DNA of 64,000 nt from an uncultured Eubacteriales bacterium. GTDB lineage: Bacteria > Bacillota > Clostridia > Oscillospirales > CAG-382. The stretch spans positions 1 through 64,000 of the forward strand of contig URVJ01000011.1 of the NCBI GenBank assembly GCA_900551295.1. Reading direction: 5' to 3'. Position numbers and translations under genes: made by a program. Numbering within the stretch: position 1 is the first letter of the stretch; every line of letters begins with the position of its first letter. Shown in pieces: positions 18,536-26,394 of this stretch. Below the pieces are notes generated by a model. That model made no database searches, was not told the origin of the DNA, and saw nothing but the letters and a program-made list of their open reading frames with translations.

Positions 18536-18577
18536 GCAAAAAGGAAGGACTTGCACAAATTTCGGCAAAACCTTCCC
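18536..18577 (-). terminator. Partial terminator between rpmF and the DUF512 gene
   Basis: On the minus strand, GGAAGG and CCTTCC with a 22-base loop, followed by TTTTTG. It lies about 45 bases past the rpmF stop and could let rpmF be made in excess over the downstream genes. Confidence 0.45.
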
Positions 18578-18620
18578 TTATTTTCGCTTTTTTTAGACAC
18601 CTTTATGCGCAAATTCAAGC

Positions 18621-18818
18621 TTACGCCTCAGTTGCCTTGGTCTCTGTGGAAATGTATTCCTTGCCGGCATATGTTCCGCAGTTCTTGCAAACTCTGTGAG
18701 ACAGAATAAACTCTCCGCACTTAGGGCACTTTGTCATGCCGGGCAAGCCGAGCTTCCAAACATTGCTGCGTCTCTTGTCGCGTCTCGCCTTGGAGACCTT
18801 TCTCTTCGGTACTGCCAT
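18621..18818 (-). CDS. rpmF: 50S ribosomal protein L32
   Basis: Ribosomal protein L32, 65 residues. The N-terminus MAVPKRKVSKARRDKRRS is diagnostic. It has the zinc-ribbon form with C31-x2-C34 and C44-x2-C47. The ATG is preceded by a perfect AGGAGGTG. It follows the DUF177 gene, the standard order in most bacteria, and shares its promoter. As a Cys4 paralogue it needs zinc. Confidence 0.97.
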   Translation of the reverse strand: MAVPKRKVSKARRDKRRSNVWKLGLPGMTKCPKCGEFILSHRVCKNCGTYAGKEYISTETKATEA

Positions 18819-18882
18819 TTTTACGGCACCTCCTAAATCTTGTATTATTTTTAGTTACTAATTCAAAGCAAAGACTATTGTA

Positions 18883-19410
18883 CTACTTTTCTTCGCGGTT
18901 GTCAAGAAGTTTTTTCAAATCCGCAAGACCTTTATTACTCTTTTTTTCCGGCTTACAGGAGCATGTGCCGAAATTGAGGTCGGTTCCGCAGACCGGGCAA
19001 AGACCTTTACAGTCCTCGCGGCAGAGCACCTTTGACGGAAATTCGAGGTAAAAAACGGTTCTCGCCGTTTCTCCCACGTCCAAAACTCCTCCAGGAGCCT
19101 CCACATAGTCGGTACTCTCGTCTGAAATCTTCTTTGCCACGCCGAAGCGTGCGTCTATATCAAAAGTCTTTGTTACGTCTTTAGCGCATCTCGCACAAAC
19201 AGATGCGTACTCTCCGGTAAGCTTCATTTCAAGACAGATAAAGCTATCGGTATTATTTCTTCCGTCCGCCTGTTCAAAAACTCTTCCCTTTACCTTTACG
19301 GGTCCGGAGAACGTTGCGTCAGCCTGATTCATAAGTTCAGGCTCAAGGCAGAAATCAAACGGAATTTCTTTTGTCTCGCCGTTATATATTTTTGAAACGT
19401 CGATTTTCAC
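18883..19410 (-). CDS. DUF177 protein (YceD-like, rRNA accumulation)
   Basis: A 175-residue DUF177/YceD family protein, encoded upstream of rpmF in most bacteria and linked to 23S rRNA accumulation in plants and E. coli. It carries the family's two metal-binding cysteine pairs: CARC in the middle (SVCARCAKDV) and a C-terminal LCREDCKGLCPVCGTDLN cluster. The start is GTG at 19410 with GGAGGAAT about ten bases upstream. A near-perfect promoter precedes it (19477-19505), so this is the first gene of the DUF177-rpmF-DUF512-der unit. Confidence 0.88.
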   Translation of the reverse strand: MKIDVSKIYNGETKEIPFDFCLEPELMNQADATFSGPVKVKGRVFEQADGRNNTDSFICLEMKLTGEYASVCARCAKDVTKTFDIDARFGVAKKISDESTDYVEAPGGVLDVGETARTVFYLEFPSKVLCREDCKGLCPVCGTDLNFGTCSCKPEKKSNKGLADLKKLLDNREEK

Positions 19411-19476
19411 GGTTTTTTATTCCTCCGCGTCTTTTACTGTCGCACAAGCGATATGCTCCTTGACAGTAACAGAATT

Positions 19477-19505
19477 ATTATACACTGCAAAGTTCTTTTT
19501 GTCAA
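19477..19505 (-). promoter_or_regulatory. Consensus sigma-A promoter of the DUF177-rpmF unit
   Basis: On the minus strand, TTGACA (19500-19505), a 17-base spacer and TATAAT (19477-19482), both perfect. It lies between the DUF177 start and repeat copy C. Confidence 0.85.
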
Positions 19506-19559
19506 CAGGTAAACAAGGGCAAATGTGAACACTGAGTAAATATTTATTTTTTAGGGGGT

Positions 19560-20186
19560 GGGACTATTTGGGTGGAAAAAGTTAATTCACTGCCATGTGC
19601 AACCCTATATCTCCGCTTTTCGGAATCGAAAAGACGGGCAAAAGATTTTCGCGGCTCAAACGCCGCCGCAAAAGCGTGGCTACACTTCCACACATCTAAC
19701 TATCGTCGGTAAAACTTCCAAGCACCTCCGAAGTTTACCATCTTCGCTCGCAGATGCTCCGCACTGCTCGATAATGGGGTTTGTACAAACTCAAACTATT
19801 TCGGAAAAAGTGTTATTTTTTATATTCTCCGACAGTCAACAGGACAAACTTTTCTGCCCAGCTCGCTATCGCGAGATGACTTTGCTGAATTTTAGTTTTA
19901 TGTTTTGGTGGCGCGAAGTAAAAATTCGGTTCTGTTTTGCCGGTACAAAGTAATTTTTTTACTTTATTGCGCTGTCGCAAAATGGTTTCACTTTTCAAGG
20001 TTATCGTCCGTACACAATTTCCATAGTTTACTCACGCACCTGTTCAGATTTGAATCAGCCGCCCGACTTTTGGTGGCTGACGGCACAAGCCGGCAGCAGA
20101 GAGTATCCCATAGCCTTTTTTTAATTTAGGGGCTATTGTTTTCTTTGCAGCTTTCTTTTTAAAAAGAAAGCGCGTTCTCTTTCGTA
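19560..20186 (+). repeat. Mosaic intergenic repeat, copy C
   Basis: A copy of about 630 bases fills the gap between gyrB and the DUF177 promoter. It shares with copy B the 'catgtgcaac' block, the CTTTTC-GGAATC-GAAAAG hairpin (19616-19633), 'actatcgtcggtaaa', 'gcagatgctccgcactgctc', 'cagtcaacaggac', a perfect CTCGC-TATC-GCGAG hairpin (19862-19875), 'cagagagtatccca' and the terminal GCTTTCTTTTT palindrome (about 20150-20172). It ends a few bases from the gyrB stop. Confidence 0.8.
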
Positions 20187-20190
20187 CTCC

Positions 20191-22341
20191 TTAAAAGTCG
20201 AGATTGGTTACGTATTTAGCGTTGCGTTGGATAAAATCGCGTCTGGGTTCAACCTTTTCACCCATAAGGAGGGAGAAAGTTTCATCAGCGCGGATAGCGT
20301 CCTCAACATCAACGCGCAGCAGTGTTCTTCTTTCGGGATCCATAGTAGTTTCCCAGAGCTGATCTGCGTCCATTTCACCGAGACCTTTATAGCGTTCGGC
20401 TTCGACGTTATTGCCGCCGAGTTCTTCAATATACATATCTCTTTCTTCATCTGAGAAAGCGTATCTCTGCTGTTTACCCTTAAACACTTTATAAAGCGGA
20501 GGCATTGCGCAGAAGATATGTCCCTGTTCTACAAGCGGTCTCATATAACGGAAGAACAGCGTCAGGAGCAGCGTTTTTATATGAGCGCCGTCAACATCGG
20601 CATCCGCCATTATGATTATCTTGCCGTAGCGCAGTTTATCAATATTGAATTCTTCGCCGACGCCGCAGCCGAGTGCAATAATGATAGGCTTTATCTGATC
20701 CGACGAGAAAACCTTATCAAGACGCGCCTTTTCAACATTAAGAATCTTACCTCTCATAGGAAGTATGGCCTGATAACGGCTGTCTCTGCCGTCCTTTGCG
20801 GTACCTCCTGCGGAATCTCCCTCGACAAGGAACAGTTCGGACTCGTTTACGTCCTTGCTGCGGCAATCCGCAAGCTTTCCGGGAAGTGACGTTCTGTCAA
20901 GAGCAGTCTTTCGCGTAAGTTCTCTTGCGCGTCTTGCAGCCTCTCTCGCACGGGACGCCTGTTTTGCCTTTTCTATGACTATCTTTCCGACAGCCGGATT
21001 TTCTTCAAAATATTCCGACAGCTTTTCCTGCATGAGAGTCTCGACAAACGGTCTTATATCGGCGTTTCCGAGTTTGCTCTTTGTCTGTCCCTCAAACTGA
21101 GCTTCGGGAAGCTTTACGCTTACTATCGCGCATATGCCTTCCCTGACGTCCTCGCCCGACAGGTTCTTGTCGTCGGCTTTAAGATAGCCGTATTTTCTCG
21201 CATAGTCATTGAGTATCTTTGTAAGGGCGTTCTTGAATCCCGTTTCATGCGTTCCGCCCTCAATGGTATTTATATTGTTAGCAAAAGTTATGAGCGTTTC
21301 GTTATATGACGCGTTATACTGGAACGCTATCTCGCAGGAAACGTCGTTTTTCTTTCCGGCAATATAGATTACGTTCTCATGCAGCATTGTGGTATGCTTT
21401 TTCGCATTGAGAAATTCTACGAACGAACGTATGCCGCCCTCAAAGCAAAGAGTCGTCTTTTTCTCATGCGGAGCGTGTTCGTGCGGAACGTTTTCCTCAA
21501 GAGAAAGTTCCCTGTCGCGCTCGCTTTCGCTCAGATCCTCATCATCTGAAATATCCGCATCGTCGCTTGCTTCGTCGGACAGCGTGCCCTCGTCTCCGAG
21601 TATTTCGGGAACGTGCTGTTCCGTCTGCGGACGAAGATCGACAAGCTCTATTTCAAGTCCGGCATTAAGAAATGCCTGTTCGCGCAGTCTTGTCAGAACG
21701 GTATCGTAATCGAATATAAGTTCCTCGAATATTTCGGGATCTGGTTTGAAACGCACATACAGTCCATGCTCGTCGGTCGGTCCCTCGTCCTTTATAGGTC
21801 TTGCAACAGCACCGCGTTCAAAGCGTTCGGTAAACTTTCTTCCGTCATGGCAGTTTACTATTTCCGTCCACTCGGAAAGTGCGTTTACGACAGACGCGCC
21901 GACGCCGTGCAGACCTCCGGAAATTTTATATCCGTCGCCGCCGAATTTACCGCCGGCATGGAGTACCGTAAACACGACTTCTATCGTAGGTATGCCCATT
22001 TTCGGGTGTATGCCCGACGGGATTCCTCGTCCGTTATCGCGCACGGATACGGAATTGTCCTCGTGCAGCGTTACGGTTATCTTGGTGCATATTCCGGCAA
22101 GAGCCTCGTCTATCGAGTTATCGACTATTTCGTATATAAGATGGTGCAGACCTCTTACCGACGTAGAGCCGATATACATACCCGGTCTTTTTCTGACCGC
22201 CTCAAGTCCTTCGAGAACCTGTATCTGGCTGTCGTCGTATTTATGTGCCGACGAATCGACAGCGCTGTCGGAAGCCGAAACTCCGTCGGTAAAATCGTTT
22301 TCGTCGAGATTGTTTGTGTTTACACCGTTTTGTTCTAACAT
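20191..22341 (-). CDS. gyrB: DNA gyrase subunit B, with acidic insertion
   Basis: The ATPase/TOPRIM subunit of gyrase, which introduces negative supercoils with GyrA. Visible features are GMYIGSTSVRGLHHL, DNSIDEA, the DNGRGIP ATP-lid region, the TOPRIM motif EGDSAGG near residue 502 and the RYKGLGEMD motif near the C-terminus. At 716 residues it is about 75 longer than usual. The extra is an N-terminal extension of about 35 residues and an acidic, Ser/Asp/Glu-rich insertion at about residues 240-290, just before FEGGIRSFVEFLN. The gyrA gene is not adjacent. AAGGAG lies 12 bases before the ATG. It ends the wecG-recF-remB-gyrB run. Confidence 0.97.
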   Translation of the reverse strand: MLEQNGVNTNNLDENDFTDGVSASDSAVDSSAHKYDDSQIQVLEGLEAVRKRPGMYIGSTSVRGLHHLIYEIVDNSIDEALAGICTKITVTLHEDNSVSVRDNGRGIPSGIHPKMGIPTIEVVFTVLHAGGKFGGDGYKISGGLHGVGASVVNALSEWTEIVNCHDGRKFTERFERGAVARPIKDEGPTDEHGLYVRFKPDPEIFEELIFDYDTVLTRLREQAFLNAGLEIELVDLRPQTEQHVPEILGDEGTLSDEASDDADISDDEDLSESERDRELSLEENVPHEHAPHEKKTTLCFEGGIRSFVEFLNAKKHTTMLHENVIYIAGKKNDVSCEIAFQYNASYNETLITFANNINTIEGGTHETGFKNALTKILNDYARKYGYLKADDKNLSGEDVREGICAIVSVKLPEAQFEGQTKSKLGNADIRPFVETLMQEKLSEYFEENPAVGKIVIEKAKQASRAREAARRARELTRKTALDRTSLPGKLADCRSKDVNESELFLVEGDSAGGTAKDGRDSRYQAILPMRGKILNVEKARLDKVFSSDQIKPIIIALGCGVGEEFNIDKLRYGKIIIMADADVDGAHIKTLLLTLFFRYMRPLVEQGHIFCAMPPLYKVFKGKQQRYAFSDEERDMYIEELGGNNVEAERYKGLGEMDADQLWETTMDPERRTLLRVDVEDAIRADETFSLLMGEKVEPRRDFIQRNAKYVTNLDF

Positions 22342-22418
22342 TGTATCAGTTTACTCCTTGTCGTTCCGGATTGCTTTAGGCACACCGGCTTTTTTGGATT
22401 TATCTTCAGTATAAATTA

Positions 22419-22700
22419 TTACAGATGCTTTGACTGCCTTCTCCAGCGGCTTTCAAGCGTCAAAGAAGAGAGCGTCGTTATATACACAAGCTCTTTTCTT
22501 CCCTTTGCGCAAAGCACGAAAGCCTTAGGCAGATCGTTTCCGGCAACATATGCCCTGCCAGACTTTTCCGCAGCCGACAGAAACCGTTTTGTATCTGTAC
22601 CCGTGCTTGCGGTATCAAGGTCGAACACGCCGAGTATCTCGTCTTTCGGCAGAATATAAACACCGCCGATATTTATAAGCGGATTTTTATTTTCAGTCAC
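22419..22700 (-). CDS. remB: Extracellular matrix regulator RemB (DUF370)
   Basis: A 93-residue DUF370/RemB protein, the small factor found between recF and gyrB in Bacillota and related to the DNA-binding RemA. Family landmarks are the strand VYILPKDEILGVFDLD, the SxFLSAAEKSGR helix, DLPKAFVL and YITTLSSLTLESR. The start is taken as the GTG at 22700; the ribosome binding site is weak and the first seven residues are longer than usual. In Bacillus, RemB affects biofilm matrix genes; here the role is inferred from family and position only. Confidence 0.85.
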   Translation of the reverse strand: MTENKNPLINIGGVYILPKDEILGVFDLDTASTGTDTKRFLSAAEKSGRAYVAGNDLPKAFVLCAKGRKELVYITTLSSLTLESRWRRQSKHL

Positions 22701-22739
22701 AGTATCACATCCGTAAATGCATATTTTTGTTATCGGGCT

Positions 22740-23939
22740 TTATAAAGCCTGTTTATACCTGCCGTTTTCAACGTGAATCAGGTTTAACCCCGCGTTTTTC
22801 GGCAAGTGCGAAACGTCGCAGCAGGTTATGACGGTCTGTTTTCCCGAAAGCAGTTCGGAAAGCCGTTCTCTGCGCTCCGAGTCAAGCTCGCTGAAAAGAT
22901 CGTCGAGCAGAAACACCGGATATTCTCCCGTAAGTTCCTTTATTATTTCGCCCTCCGCAAGCTTTATCGCAAGCACGGCGCTTCTCTGCTGTCCCTGAGA
23001 TCCGAACGAACGCGCAGCCCACTCGGTAAGCCTTGCAAGCTTGCCGTCGTCATCGGTCTTGTCGGGATTTAAGGTCGCCGACGCCGCTCTTTCGTCTTTT
23101 GCAATATATATCATAAGCTCATCTCTGTGCGGTCCGTGAAAGGTTCTTCCGAGCGACAGATCGCTTTGCAGACTCTTTTCGTACACTCCGCAGAGAATTT
23201 TTGACGCCGTTTTTTCATCATATAAATTCTGCGTTTCGGCAAAACCCGAATATTTGACGCATAATTTTTCCTTTTCGCCCGTAAGCTGCGAATACATATT
23301 TCCCGCAATTTCCGAAAGCTTGTCGCAGAACATACATCTCTGTCTTGCAACGACGGCAGCGGCATCGGAGAGCTGTTCGGAAAGCACCGTGATGTAATCC
23401 TTATCGGGCGCTGTACCCGAAATTTTCAGCTTTTTGAGATAGGCGTTTCTCTGGGAAAGCACCTTTTCATATTCATTGAGCGCCGAAACGTATCGCGGTC
23501 TTATCTGACACAGCGCAAGGTCTGTAAGCTTACGCCGTTCTTCGGGTCCGCCCTTTACAAGGCTCAGATGATCCGGCGTAAAAAGCACGGCTCTGAAAAT
23601 GCCCAAAAACTCCGACGTCTTTTGAACTGCAAACCCGTCAACGCTCATATGCTTTGTTACCGACGCCCCATTCCCGGTGTAATTTACCGACATATGACGC
23701 AGATTTGCGCCCTTTTGCAGCGTCATCTGCACGTCCGCCGATACTGCGCCTCTGCTTATAAGCTCTTTTTCCCTGCTTGTTCTGAAACTTTTTGCACAGG
23801 CAAACAAGAACATAGCTTCAAGCGTATTTGTCTTGCCCGCGGCATTTTGACCGCACAGCACGTTTATTCCGTCGGAAAGAGGCGGCAGAGTTCCGGTAAG
23901 ATTGCGGTAATTACGGGTTTCGAGCTTTTTAATGAGCAT
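22740..23939 (-). CDS. recF: DNA replication and repair protein RecF
   Basis: RecF is an SMC-like ATPase that helps load RecA at single-strand gaps. The 399-residue protein opens with the typical RNYRNL strand. It has Walker A GQNAAGKT (30-37), a signature region around SLVKGGPEERR, SQGQQRSAVLAIKLAE and a Walker B/D-loop LLDDLFSELDSERR near residue 345. It is some 30 residues longer than average. The ATG shares one base with the upstream gene's stop (TGATG), implying coupled translation with the glycosyltransferase gene rather than with dnaN, which is the usual neighbour. Confidence 0.95.
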   Translation of the reverse strand: MLIKKLETRNYRNLTGTLPPLSDGINVLCGQNAAGKTNTLEAMFLFACAKSFRTSREKELISRGAVSADVQMTLQKGANLRHMSVNYTGNGASVTKHMSVDGFAVQKTSEFLGIFRAVLFTPDHLSLVKGGPEERRKLTDLALCQIRPRYVSALNEYEKVLSQRNAYLKKLKISGTAPDKDYITVLSEQLSDAAAVVARQRCMFCDKLSEIAGNMYSQLTGEKEKLCVKYSGFAETQNLYDEKTASKILCGVYEKSLQSDLSLGRTFHGPHRDELMIYIAKDERAASATLNPDKTDDDGKLARLTEWAARSFGSQGQQRSAVLAIKLAEGEIIKELTGEYPVFLLDDLFSELDSERRERLSELLSGKQTVITCCDVSHLPKNAGLNLIHVENGRYKQAL

Positions 23940-24700
23940 CAGCCCTCATGACCCCTGTTTTTGTGTATTACCGTACCGAAAAGAAATCTCGGCAGATTCA
24001 TCATACGCCCTGCTCTTGTCGGCTGCTTTATCAGTCTGTAAAACCATTCGAGGTTTGTCTTTACGAAAAAGTCCGGCGCACGCTTTACGGTTCCTGCGAA
24101 CACGTCCACGCTTCCTCCGAGTCCCGCTGCAAAGCTTACTTTAAGTTTATCACGGTTATCGTATATCCACTTTTCCTGTTTCGGCGCACCGAGGCATACG
24201 AAAAGTATTTTTGCGCCAGACGCGTTTATTTCGTCGGCTATGCTCTGATTGTCGGCGTCCGAAAAGTATCCGTCGCGCACTCCGCTTATTACCAGTCCCG
24301 GATATTTTTCGCAGAGCTTATCCGCGGCAAGTCTCGCAACGCACGGTCTTTCAGACGTTGCCTTGCCTCCGCCGAAGATAAATATGCCGTCTCCGGTCTT
24401 GCTTGCGTATTCGGCGATAAGATCCGCCGTTTCGACGCCTGCAACCTTTTGCTTAAGCGGCGTGCCGAGTATCTTTGACGCGTATACGACGCCTATTCCG
24501 TCGGGAATAATCAGATCCGCCGAGTTTATTACGCTGTACATACTTTCGTCGTCTATACAGCACTGAACTATCTCGGAATTCGGCGTATACATTACCGAAA
24601 CTTTTGAATCGTCCCTTATAAGCTCCTTTACTCTTTCAAACGCCTCGTCCTTTGTGACGTTATCGAAGTAAACTCCGCGTATATTGATTTTCTGCGGCAT
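23939..24700 (-). CDS. WecG/TagA/CpsF family glycosyltransferase (GT26)
   Basis: A family GT26 glycosyltransferase, 253 residues from the ATG at 24700, which has AGAGGAAT just upstream (the frame is open further but lacks a site). Motifs are TPNSEIVQ near residue 39, the IPDGIGVVYA segment, a FIFGGG strand and FVCLGAPKQEKWI near residue 165. Relatives transfer N-acetylmannosaminuronic acid or N-acetylmannosamine onto lipid-linked GlcNAc in wall teichoic acid or capsule synthesis. Being first in a unit with recF, remB and gyrB is unusual. The donor sugar cannot be inferred. Confidence 0.88.
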   Translation of the reverse strand: MPQKINIRGVYFDNVTKDEAFERVKELIRDDSKVSVMYTPNSEIVQCCIDDESMYSVINSADLIIPDGIGVVYASKILGTPLKQKVAGVETADLIAEYASKTGDGIFIFGGGKATSERPCVARLAADKLCEKYPGLVISGVRDGYFSDADNQSIADEINASGAKILFVCLGAPKQEKWIYDNRDKLKVSFAAGLGGSVDVFAGTVKRAPDFFVKTNLEWFYRLIKQPTRAGRMMNLPRFLFGTVIHKNRGHEG

Positions 24701-24775
24701 AACATTCCTCTGTTTCATCGAGAATTTCGCACATATGCGCGAGAACCGTACAGTACGGCACAATTATACACAAAT

Positions 24776-24804
24776 ATAATACCACACAACGCCGCAAATG
24801 TAAA
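24776..24804 (-). promoter_or_regulatory. Promoter of the glycosyltransferase-recF-remB-gyrB unit
   Basis: On the minus strand, TTTACA (24799-24804), a 17-base spacer and TATTAT (24776-24781). The leader of about 70 bases contains two perfect hairpins, CCGTAC-T-GTACGG and TCGCGCATATGTGCGA. Confidence 0.55.
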
Positions 24805-24891
24805 GGGTTAATTTTTAAACTTTGTCGGAACGCACAAAAAAAGAGCGCCGTAAAATCTTAAAACGGCACTCTCATGTTTATATATTTGTTT

Positions 24892-26190
24892 TTACCGCGC
24901 GCTCTGCATTATCTCGTCGGGAGAGACTACTTTTCCGGTCAGTCTCGATTTCTCCGCGGCGAAAGCTATCATATGGTTTTCGACGGAAATACCTATCTCG
25001 CTGAGCTTTGAATCGGTATGCAGTCCGCACTCATATCTGTACAGCGCGTCTATTATGCCCTCGTCTCCTCCGCCGTGTCCGCCGACTATCGACTGGTCAA
25101 GATTCCTGTCGGTAATATCAACCGCCGTGTGAGTCCTTGTTTCAAAGTCGAACAAATCAAACGTCTTTTTGTCCATATACGCCGTGATCTCGCCCTTTGT
25201 GCCCATAATTTTAAGACTTCTTCCGCCCTCGTTAAATGCGCACATATTGAACGACACGACGGCCCCGCCGTCAAATTCAAGGTTTACCACCTGATGGTCA
25301 ACGACGTTGTTATCGCATTTAAAGACGCATTTGCCGAACTGCGTGGTCTTTATAGCTTCCATAATATCGTCATCTGTCGGATTCGGACTTTTTGCCGCGA
25401 CGCGTCTGAACCAGTTGGTCTTTTCCTCATAATAAAGTTTTACCGCGTTATACGGGCAGGTATCTCCTGCGGGACAGCCCTGATAGCAGTAATCGGGAGA
25501 GCCTTCGGGAGCGTTTTCGCGCGTAAAATATGTAAGCGAACCGAAAGACTGCACATTTTTGCACTTTCTGCCGATGAGCCATTGCAGAATATCCATGTCG
25601 TGGCAGCATTTCTGGAGTATCATGCATGAGCTTTTCTCGCTGTTGCCCCAGTTTCCTCTGACAAAGCTGTGCGACTGATGCGTGTTTCCGACGCACTCGG
25701 CTGCATGGACGGACATGACGGTGCCGATTTTTCCGCTGTCTATGGTTTCCTTTATCTTCGTATAAAAATCCGTATATCTCAGAACGTGGCACACAAGCAC
25801 CTTTACGCCGTTTCTCTGTGCGCTCTCCTTTATCTTAAGACATTCTTCGGGAGTCGGTGCCGCAGGCTTTTCAAGCAGCAGATCGTACTTTTTCTCCATT
25901 GCCGCAAGCGCAGGCTCTGTGTGCATTCTGTCCATAGTGCATATTAAGGCAACGTCCGCGAATTTCGGCTTTTCAAGCAGCGGTTTATAGTCCGTAAAGC
26001 ACGCGCTGTCGGGAAGATTCCACTTTTGCTTTATGTAGTTTCTTCTTTCATCGATCGGCTCGGCGACGGCAACAACCTCGAACCTACCGTCCGCCCTTTT
26101 CATAATATCGGTATAGCCTCTTCCTCTGCCGCCCGCACCTATGAGTATCACTTTGAGAGTTTTTTCCATATTATTTGCACCAGCTTTCAT
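24892..26190 (-). CDS. Gfo/Idh/MocA family oxidoreductase
   Basis: A 432-residue NAD(P)-dependent dehydrogenase of the Gfo/Idh/MocA family. The Rossmann motif IGAGGRGRGYTD sits near the start, followed by an EP-type segment (VAVAEPIDERR) and the catalytic-region EKPAAPTPEECL. A Cys-rich stretch in the second half (CYQGCPAGDTCPYNA) is characteristic of one subfamily of presumed sugar dehydrogenases. Two starts are possible, ATG at 26190 or at 26169; neither has a strong ribosome binding site and the shorter begins MEKTLKV. Substrate unknown; likely a sugar or inositol derivative. A TATAAT promoter lies upstream. Confidence 0.87.
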   Translation of the reverse strand: MKAGANNMEKTLKVILIGAGGRGRGYTDIMKRADGRFEVVAVAEPIDERRNYIKQKWNLPDSACFTDYKPLLEKPKFADVALICTMDRMHTEPALAAMEKKYDLLLEKPAAPTPEECLKIKESAQRNGVKVLVCHVLRYTDFYTKIKETIDSGKIGTVMSVHAAECVGNTHQSHSFVRGNWGNSEKSSCMILQKCCHDMDILQWLIGRKCKNVQSFGSLTYFTRENAPEGSPDYCYQGCPAGDTCPYNAVKLYYEEKTNWFRRVAAKSPNPTDDDIMEAIKTTQFGKCVFKCDNNVVDHQVVNLEFDGGAVVSFNMCAFNEGGRSLKIMGTKGEITAYMDKKTFDLFDFETRTHTAVDITDRNLDQSIVGGHGGGDEGIIDALYRYECGLHTDSKLSEIGISVENHMIAFAAEKSRLTGKVVSPDEIMQSAR

Positions 26191-26220
26191 AAAAATTCGG
26201 TATTTATACCTTTCGGTTTC

Positions 26221-26249
26221 ATTATAATACGTCTTAACTTATATAACAA
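26221..26249 (-). promoter_or_regulatory. Promoter of the Gfo/Idh/MocA gene
   Basis: On the minus strand, TTGTTA (26244-26249), 17 bases, TATAAT (26221-26226). A perfect inverted repeat ATAAGGT-AA-ACCTTAT (26277-26292) lies 30 bases upstream of the -35 and may be an operator for this gene or for divergent spoIVA. Confidence 0.55.
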
Positions 26250-26394
26250 TACACAATCAGCCACGATATATGTATTATAAGGTAAACCTTATTAAAAAAG
26301 TGCCGCCGCATTTTTAAAAGCGCAAAAAGGTTCTAAACTCCGTGAAAGCTGCGTAAAATGTACAAACACCAAAACAATACCGGAGGTAAAAATC

